Assembly (NCBI GenBank): GCA_947371715.1
Contig: CANBQQ010000056.1
Span: forward strand, 1-11,179
Length of the DNA stretch: 11,179 bases
Direction of reading: 5' to 3'
From: Flavipsychrobacter stenotrophus
Lineage (GTDB): Bacteria; Bacteroidota; Bacteroidia; Chitinophagales; Chitinophagaceae
Shown: piece by piece, positions 1 to 8,000 of the stretch
Layout: each line of letters opens with the position of its first letter
How positions within the stretch are numbered: the stretch's first letter is position 1
Position numbers and translations under genes: made by a program
The notes under the pieces: generated by a model
Database searches by the model: none
Told to the model about the DNA's origin: nothing
What the model saw: the letters and a program-made list of their open reading frames with translations, nothing else

Positions 1-187
1 AATTGAGCTTTTGGTTCCTAATAAAGATATTATAATTAGTTCATTTGTAAATATTTAAGTAGATGCAGATCAAAGCAATTTGAGATTTATTACTCATTAG
101 CTTACGCCAAAACAAATTACCACACATAACCCATTCCTAATCAATATGCATTACATTTGTTCCCATATCTAATAAACTGAAGTAATT
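1..187. other. Upstream non-coding region of the first NHL gene
   Basis: This AT-rich stretch contains no open frame with protein-like character. It is read here as the leader and promoter region of the gene starting at 188. The end of any upstream gene must lie outside the window. Apart from the candidate -7 box at 152-159, I see nothing specific in it. Confidence 0.6.
152..159 (+). promoter_or_regulatory. Candidate Bacteroidota -7 promoter box (TACATTTG)
   Basis: The octamer TACATTTG matches the Bacteroidota primary-sigma -7 consensus TAnnTTTG at every fixed position. It lies 28 bases before the ATG at 188, which would give a leader of about 20 nt. No convincing TTTG-type -33 element sits at the expected distance upstream, so the call rests on the -7 box and its location alone. 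Confidence 0.4.
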
Positions 188-1750
188 ATGAAAAAAATCA
201 TAAACCTTTTCTTATGCATAGCACTGCTTGCCACAATGGTTCAAAGTGTACATGCCCAAAACATCAATACAATAGCCGGAACAGGTGCCGGCGGTTATTC
301 AGGTGATGGCGGACCCGCACTAAGCGCACATATTGAGAACCCGGTTGACGTTGCCCTGGCAAGCAACCACCGCTATTACATTTGCGTAGATAATACTTGC
401 AACATCAGGCTTGTAGATTCTTTTGGAAATATTACTACAGTAGCTGGAAGTGGAACGCCGGGCTTTAGTGGTGATGGAGGTCCTGCAACAGCGGCCCGCT
501 TATACAACCCTACCGGAATAGTCACCGATGCCCTGGGTAATCTCTATATCGCCGATGCCAACAACCATGTGGTGCGCAAAGTTTCTACTGCCGGTATCAT
601 AACCACATTTGCAGGTACAGGCGGTGTTGCCGGGCATGCAGGCGATGGTGGCGCGGCCACAAGCGCTACTATGCGCACACCTATAGACATAACATTCGAT
701 CGTTATGGCAATATGTACATTGCCGAGGCCGATAATCACCTCATCAGGAAAATAGATGCAGCAGGTATTATATCAACTATTGCCGGTACCGGTGCGGCTG
801 GATTTAGCGGAGACGGCGGCGCGGCTACCGCAGCCAAATTCAACTATCCTACCGGTGTTTCTTGCGACTCTTCAGGCAATTTATATGTTGCTGATCAGAA
901 CAACAACAGGGTCAGGAAAATTACAACTGCCGGTATCATTACTACTGTAGCAGGTACCGGAACGGCTGGCTTCAGCGGTGATGCAGGTGCGGCAACAGCG
1001 GCAATGATCAACAGGCCAACAGGCGTCGAAGTTTGTTTCAATGGCAACTTGCTCATTTCAGGATCCTACAGAGTGCGCATGGTGGATGTCGCCGGCATAA
1101 TTACCACAGTAGCCGGCACTGGCAGCAGTGCATTTAGCGGCGATGGCGGCCCCGCCACTGCTGCCGGGGTAATGGCCTATCGGATATCCGCCGATCCTGC
1201 GGGTATAGTATATGTTAGTGGACAATCACACAACAGGGTCCGCACCTTTCCTATAGGATGCCCCCTTCCCGATGTTAGTATTTCAGGCCCCGATACCGTC
1301 TGCAAGTGCGAAAAGATCAACCTGTCATTTAGTGGCACCGGTGGTACATGGTCTACATCTAACAACAATGCATTCCTGGCTATCAATGGTAGTGTCATAG
1401 GCTTCAGCATAGGCTATGATACTATCTCCTACATCGCAACCAATGCCTGCGGCTCAGATACTGCCTATAAAGTAGTTTATGTATCTGCATGTGGCACCGA
1501 AGGAGTAAGAGTAAGGGTAGTAAGCACAGAGGGTAACGTGACGATATTTCCCAACCCTGCGTCAGATATACTTACCGTCAGGTGTCCAACTACTATTTTC
1601 CATGTGTCTGTAACCGACTTGTTAGGGCAGGAGCTGGTCGCACAAAACTATTCATCAAAAGAAGTAACGGTCAATATCAACGATCTCCCGTCCGGCATGT
1701 ATATCGTTAAGGTCAATGATATTTATGCTAATCGGGTGATAAAGGAATAG
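188..1750 (+). CDS. Secreted six-bladed NHL-repeat protein with Ig/BIG2-like domain and T9SS type A sorting domain
   Basis: The role is unknown; the architecture is that of a secreted or surface beta-propeller protein. Residues 1-24 are a classic signal peptide (MKK start, hydrophobic core, VHAQ at the cleavage region). Residues 27-357 hold six repeats of about 54-57 residues. Each opens with a T(I/V/F)AGTG...FSGDGGPAT-like turn, continues with a (P)xG(V/I)xxDxxGN(L/M)Y(I/V)AD strand and closes with N(H/R)xxRK(V/I). This is the NHL pattern, and six repeats make one propeller. Blade 5 is shortened and has lost the IAD/NxR signature. Residues 362-433 look like an Ig/BIG2-type domain (GGTWSTSNN ... 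TNACGSD). Residues 449-520 are a T9SS type A sorting domain (FPNPASD at 454-460, LPSGMYIVKV at 500-509, basic end RVIKE). ATG 188 is chosen because the signal peptide follows it directly; no clear Shine-Dalgarno is visible. NHL propellers often bind proteins or glycans, but no ligand can be inferred. Confidence 0.93.
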   Translation: MKKIINLFLCIALLATMVQSVHAQNINTIAGTGAGGYSGDGGPALSAHIENPVDVALASNHRYYICVDNTCNIRLVDSFGNITTVAGSGTPGFSGDGGPATAARLYNPTGIVTDALGNLYIADANNHVVRKVSTAGIITTFAGTGGVAGHAGDGGAATSATMRTPIDITFDRYGNMYIAEADNHLIRKIDAAGIISTIAGTGAAGFSGDGGAATAAKFNYPTGVSCDSSGNLYVADQNNNRVRKITTAGIITTVAGTGTAGFSGDAGAATAAMINRPTGVEVCFNGNLLISGSYRVRMVDVAGIITTVAGTGSSAFSGDGGPATAAGVMAYRISADPAGIVYVSGQSHNRVRTFPIGCPLPDVSISGPDTVCKCEKINLSFSGTGGTWSTSNNNAFLAINGSVIGFSIGYDTISYIATNACGSDTAYKVVYVSACGTEGVRVRVVSTEGNVTIFPNPASDILTVRCPTTIFHVSVTDLLGQELVAQNYSSKEVTVNINDLPSGMYIVKVNDIYANRVIKE

Positions 1751-1784
1751 TGATCATCGATCAGGCATTCTAAATTGAACGTTG

Positions 1785-1818
1785 AAAAGAGTTGTACAGA
1801 AGTACAACTCTTTTTTTT
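1785..1818 (+). terminator. Intrinsic terminator of the first NHL gene
   Basis: A perfect hairpin has its left arm at 1785-1797 (core GAGTTGTAC) and its right arm at 1802-1814, with a 4-base loop AGAA. It runs directly into a tract of eight T at 1811-1818. The stem is 13 bp including the A-T extension. It lies 35 bases after the stop codon and separates this gene from the giant gene downstream. Confidence 0.9.
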
Positions 1819-1967
1819 GTAGTTCTTATTTATTTTCTAACTGCTTTACATACATTGTATAAAAACTATTTTATTAGATTTAATATAGTTAATTACTAAT
1901 TATAGTGACCTGTGTTGGTACTAGTAGGGATAGTTTCGCATCCAAAATAAAAAAGTACTGGTTCATT

Positions 1968-2063
1968 ATGCGATCTCACCTTTGTTGCCTACCAATCATT
2001 AAAAAAATTAAAGCAGTTTCTCTAGTTTTCCTGTGTTTTTTAGTAGTTACCAATACACAAGCA
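1968..2063 (+). other. Signal-peptide coding segment that fixes the giant protein's start
   Basis: The stretch from ATG 1968 encodes a 32-residue Sec signal: a long basic n-region, the core AVSLVFLCFLVV and the cleavage motif TQA|AN. Starting at the upstream in-frame GTG (1905) would add 21 residues, including KIKKYWF, before the signal and bury it internally. The spacer before ATG 1968 is A-rich (AAAATAAAAAAG) with no clear Shine-Dalgarno, as is usual in this phylum. Confidence 0.75.
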
Positions 2064-5000
2064 GCCAACATTGCCGCCTGGGATTTTACCGGGTCTAACA
2101 ATATTGCAACACTAGCTGCCACGGTTTTTGATGCCAACCTTATTACCACATCCGGTGCAAATAATATTACCAGAGGTGGCGGGGCTTCCTCCAGTGCCGG
2201 TAATAACTCATTCAGAACTGCTGGTTTTTCCAACAATGGTATTTCTACTGCTAATACAGACTATTTTCAGATAACATTGACCGCGGCGGCGGGTAATACT
2301 GTTTCACTATCTACTATTGATGCCAGCTTTGCAGGAACAGGTACATTTTGTGCTACACCCGGTGTTACTACGCAATTTGCTTACAGCATTAATAATGGTA
2401 CGTCATTTACATTGATCGGTAGTCCCGTAGCCTACGTTGGTACGCCTGCTACAATGACGCAGATAAATGTAAGCAGTATAACAGCTTTACAGAATGTACC
2501 GGCAGGAACGACTATAATTATTCGCTTTTATGCCAGTGGTCAGACAACTACCGGTGGCTTCGGCTTTAACTCGGCTGCTGCAGGTTCATACGGCCTGGCA
2601 ATTGGGGGTAGTGTTGTAAGTTGCAAACCAACTGCGGTCACTGCAACGCCTTCTGCTACGGCTCTCTGCACAGGGCAAACACTTACTTTAACAGGAGCGG
2701 CAACAAATGCCACCAGTTATTCCTGGACAGGCCCTAACAGCTTTACATCTACTTCATTATCTCCCGCAGCTATTACTACTTCAACAGCCTCAACCGGAGT
2801 TTACACACTCAACGCTACCAATGCATGTGGAACAACTTCAGTGACCACAACAAGTATTTCAGTAAACCCTTATCCTACGATAGTAGTGAGTGGAGGGGCA
2901 ACTACTATTTGCAGCGGTACTACCACTACGCTGGGCGCATCGGGCGCTACAGCTTATGTCTGGTCACCTGCCTTGGGTCTCAGTTCATCAACCGGCAGTC
3001 CTGTTACACTCACCGGATCTTCATCTACAATATATACTGTAACGGGTACTTCTGCGGGGTGCTCAAGTACGGGTACAAGGTCTATAACTGTCAACACCAC
3101 ACCTACCGTTACTGTAACACCAGGCTCATCAGCATATTGTATCGGGTCATCCACTACTATCAGTGCATCAGGAGCCAATACGTATACATGGACCCCTGCT
3201 ACTGCTTTAAGCGCTACCACCGGTTCCCCTGTTACCTGCACGGCTACTACAACTACTACATATACTGTTACTGGTTCAAGTGCCGCGGGTTGTACAAGTA
3301 CGGGTACGCAAACAATTACTGTCAATCCATTACCCACTATCGTAATGAGCGGTGGTACTACCACCATTTGTAGCGGTAATACTACTACGCTTGGTGCATC
3401 AGGTGCATCTACTTACTCATGGTCGCCAACTACCGGCTTGAGTTCATCAACAGGATCACCTGTAACGCTTACGGGTACAACATCAACCATATTTACAGTT
3501 ACGGGTACTTCTGCTGCCGGTTGCACTAACACCGGTACAAGGTCTGTCACCGTAAATGCTACACCTACCGTCACTGTAACACCCGGCTCATCTGCATATT
3601 GTATCGGGTCATCTACTACTATCGGTGCCTCTGGAGCCAGTACATATACATGGACGCCTGCGACAGGCTTAAGTGCTACCACAGGTGTATCAGTTACCTG
3701 CACTGCTACTACAACTACTACATATACCGTTACAGGTGCAAGTACAGCGGGTTGTACAAGTACCGGTACGCAAATTATTACTGTCAATCCTTTGCCTACT
3801 GTTGTAGCTACAGCTGGTTCAGCCACAATTTGCAATGGTTCTTCTACCACTATTAGTGCATCAGGTGCATCTACCTATTCATGGTTACCGGCCACTGGCT
3901 TAAGTGCTACCACCGGTTCACCTGTTACCTGCACGGCTACTACAACTACTACATATACCGTTACAGGTACAAGTGCTGCTGGTTGTACGAGTACTACTAT
4001 CCGGTCAATTACCGTTAATCCATTGCCTACAATAGTAATGAGCGGTGGTGCAACTACCATTTGCAGCGGTAATACTACTACGCTGGGCGCATCAGGCGCA
4101 TCTACCTATTCATGGTCGCCAACTACGGGTCTTAGTTCATCAACAGGATCACCTGTAACGCTCACGGGTACAACCTCTACAATATTCACAGTAACGGGCA
4201 CTTCTGCTGCCGGTTGCACTAACACCGGTACAAGGTCTGTCACCGTCAATGCTACACCTACCGTCACTGTAACACCGGGTTCATCTGCATATTGTATCGG
4301 GTCATCTACTACTATCGGTGCCTCTGGAGCCAGTACATATACTTGGACCCCTGCTACAGGTTTAAGTGCTACCACTGGTTCCTTCGTTACCTGCACTGCT
4401 ACTACAACCACTACATATACCGTTACAGGTGCAAGTACCGCGGGTTGTACAAGTACCGGTACGCAAATTATTACGGTCAATCCTTTGCCTACTGTTGTAG
4501 CTACAGCTGGTTCAGCCACAATTTGCAATGGTTCTTCTACCACTATTAGTGCATCAGGTGCATCTACCTATTCATGGTTACCGGCCACTGGCTTAAGTGC
4601 TACCAGCGGTTCCCCTGTTACGTGCACGGCTACTACAACTACTACATATACGGTCACTGGCACAAGTACTGCTGGTTGTACGAGTAATACTACTCGATTA
4701 ATTACCGTTAATCCATTGCCAACTATAATAATGAGTGGAGGGGCAACTACTATTTGCAGCGGTAATACCACTACGCTGGGCGCATCAGGCGCATCTACTT
4801 ACTCATGGTCACCAACCACCGGTTTGAGTTCATCAACAGGTTCACCTGTAACGCTCACGGGTACAACCTCTACAATATTTACAGTAACGGGCACTTCTGC
4901 TGCCGGTTGCACTAACACCGGTACAAGCTCTGTCACCGTCAATGCTACACCTACCATCACTGTAACACCGGGTTCATCTACATATTGTATCGGTTCATCT

Positions 5001-8000
5001 ACTACTATCGATGCCTCTGGAGCCAGTACATATACTTGGACCCCTGCTACTGGCTTAAGTGCTACCACAGGTGCATCAGTTACCTGCACTGCTACTACAA
5101 CCACTACATATACCGTTACAGGTACAAGTTCCGCGGGTTGTACAAGTTCCGGTACGCAAATTATTTCTGTCAATCCTTTGCCAACTGTTGTAGCTACAGC
5201 TGGTTCAGCCACAATATGCAATGGTTCTTCTACCACTATTGGCGCATCAGGTGCAGCTAACTATTCATGGTTGCCTACCACTGGCTTAAGTGCAACAACT
5301 GGTGCACCTGTTACCTGCAATGCCTCTGCTACAACAACATATACTATTACAGGCGCCAGTACAGCAGGTTGTATAAACACTACAACCCAAACAATAACAG
5401 TCAATCCATTACCTGCTGTTGCTGCCTCTATTGGCTCTTCAACTGTTTGTAATGGCTCTTCAACGACTGTCTCAGCATCAGGAGCAAATACTTACAGTTG
5501 GACGCCTGCTACCGGGCTTAGTGCATCAACCGGGTCATTACTTACATGTAATTCAACAGCAACCAGAACCTACACAGTTACTGGTTTAGATATAAATGGA
5601 TGTTCGAATACTGCAACTACAACCGTTAATGTTACCAATATTACTGTGAGTGCGGCAACACCTACCTATTGTACAGGAAGCAACACCACCATCACGGCTG
5701 CCGGTGCTACTACCTATACCTGGTCTCCTGCTACAAGCTTAAGTGCTACCACGGGAGCAACTGTTATATGCAGTTCTACTGCCAGCAGAACATATACAGT
5801 TACCGGAACTATTTCAGGCTGTGTGACAAGAGCCACTCAGTTGATAACGGTAAATCCTTTACCAACACTCACACAAACTGCCGGTTCCAATGCTATTTGC
5901 ATCGGCGCATCCACTACTATTACCGCGGGAGGTGCAGTAACCTATACATGGGCCCCGGGAGCATCACTCAGTGCCACTACCGGCACGGTAGTAACGGTAA
6001 CACCTACTGTAACAACTGCTTTCACACTCACAGGTACCGACGCCAATGGCTGTGTCAATACAAGGTCAAGAAATATTACTGTAAATGCCTTGCCAACTAT
6101 CTTAACTACCGTAGGGTCGGGCACCCTTTGTATTGGCGCATCTTCTACTATTACAGCAACGGGAGGAACAAGTTACAGCTGGTCTCCGGCTACCTATTTA
6201 AGTGCAACAACCGGCACTACAGTTACAACTACTCCTACTGTTTCATTGACATATACTGTCACAGGTACTAATGCGAACGGATGCACAAATAAAGCAACCC
6301 GAGCGATCACTGTCAATCCTCTACCAACTATTTCTTCTACTGCAGGTATTACAGTCTATTGTATCGGTGGCACAACAACTATTTCTGCTTCCGGTGGAGC
6401 GACCTATACCTGGTCCCCGGCGACTGCGCTTAATGCAACTACTGGAATAAACGTAAATGCTTCGCCAACTGTAAGTACTATTTACACGATCACCGGTACA
6501 GATGCAAATGGTTGTATAAACAGATCTACAAGATCCATTACTGTTAATCCTTTGCCAGTAATTACCGCATCGGCAGGTACATCCACGATATGTGTAGGGT
6601 CAGCCACTACTTTAACAGGAGCCGGAGGAACAACCTTTACCTGGTCTCCGGCTTCGGGATTAAGCGCTACCACAGGAACTACAATAACAGCAAGCCCTAC
6701 GGTAACTACTACCTATACTATTACAGGTACAAATAGCAACGGTTGTATCAATACAAATACTATAACGATTACTGTTAATTCTCTACCTGTTATTTCATCT
6801 TCAATAGGTAGTAGCGCGGTATGTATCGGCAATGCTACAACCATCGCAGCATCAGGTGCGGTTACCTATGTCTGGTCTCCGGCTACCGGCTTAAGTGCAA
6901 CATCAGGTCTTAATGTAACTGCAAGTCCTACTACAACAACTACCTATACAATAACGGGTACAAATGCCGATGGATGTGTGAGTTCAGGTACAAGGCTGCT
7001 TACGGTTAATTCATTACCTGCAATTATACCCGGTGCGGCTGCTCCCGCAATTTGTAATGGATCATCAACTGATATGTCTGCAACGGGGGCTCTGACATAC
7101 TCATGGATCCCTGCCACCGGCTTAACGACAACTACCGGTTCGTCTGTGCACTGTTCAGTGTCTGCTACTACTACTTATACGGTAACAGGTATAAATAGTA
7201 ACGGATGCAGTAATACCGCAACTCAATTGATTACAGTAAATCCGTTGCCTGCCATTACTTCAACTACAGCAACACCTAGTATATGCATGGGTAGCACCAC
7301 AACAATTTCTGTATCTGGCGCTTCTACTTATAGCTGGGCACCAGCTACAGGGTTAAATACCACTACAGGATCTTCAGTAAATTGTAACGCCTCAACTACT
7401 ACTACATATACAATTACCGGTGTCAGTACTTTAGGTTGTACAAGTACATCCGCTATTTTACTTACGGTTAATCTGTTACCGGTAGCAACGTTTATTACTA
7501 CTCCCGATTCGGTAATTTGTACAGGTCATCTTGATAATTATACTACTCAGGCGGGTAATTCAGCATACATGTGGACCCTGCCCGGTACTGCTGGTGTTGA
7601 TTATACGATCATCTCCGGCGGTATCAGCAACACAGATCATAATGTTTCACTTAAATGGCTCACAGGTGGTATTAAAATCGTGTATGTTAACTATACCAGT
7701 GCAGCCGGATGTACGGGTTTATCTGCTGCTCAAAATACAACGACAGTAAATTCTGTTGGGTCTATAGCACCTATCACCGGCAATACATCTTTATCTGTTG
7801 GTACTACCGGCACATTAGCCAATGCCACTCCCGGCGGAGTTTGGAGTAGTAGTAACCCTTCGGTAATTACAATAGATAGTGTTGGTAATATTCATTCCCT
7901 TCACGTAGGTAGTAGTATGATACATTATACCATAACCAATTCTTGCGGTACAGATCAGGCCAGCATTCTGGTTTCCTCTATTGCAAGAACATGGGTAGGC

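Larger units (their letters stand above)
2628..7748 (+). repeat. Array of 22 PKD/Ig-like modules (coding)
   Basis: In-frame tandem repeats with the main period 231 bp (77 codons). Module 0 (2628-2864) and module 21 (7470-7748) are diverged end caps. Modules 1-20 (2865-7469) share one consensus: an NPLPT linker, a cysteine near position 16, a central Y(S/T)W.P, a TTGxxV turn, TYT(V/I)TG and GC near position 67. Module 1 has 76 residues. Module 13 has 73 and lacks the NPLP linker; all others from 2 to 20 have 77. Such modules stack into elongated rods in other surface proteins; here that is inference. Pairing of the two conserved cysteines as a disulfide is plausible for an exported protein. 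Confidence 0.92.

Noticed and set aside
500..1410. Minus-strand frames and a shifted plus-strand frame inside the first NHL gene
   Set aside because: They are shadows of the glycine- and alanine-rich propeller repeats and have no independent protein features.
1931..1938. TAGTTTCG as a -7 box for the giant gene
   Set aside because: It has one mismatch to TAnnTTTG and no TTG at an acceptable distance, so it was not listed as a promoter.
2954..5236. Long open frames on the minus strand, including three of 145 codons at 3413-3850, 4106-4543 and 4799-5236
   Set aside because: They recur at exactly 693-bp intervals because they are the antisense of the repeated Thr/Ser/Gly codons, which rarely give stops in that frame. 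They have no leader or independent protein character.
2865..5402. Regular spacing resembling a CRISPR array or satellite DNA
   Set aside because: The periods (231 and 693 bp) are multiples of three, the frame stays open throughout, and the units are whole protein domains with no short repeat and unique spacer alternation.
2825..6271. Tyr/Cys/His-rich open frames on the plus strand in a shifted frame
   Set aside because: They are out-of-frame readings of the repeat array (ACT/ACA-rich codons read as Tyr and Cys), have no signal, start context or conserved pattern of their own, and overlap the giant gene fully.
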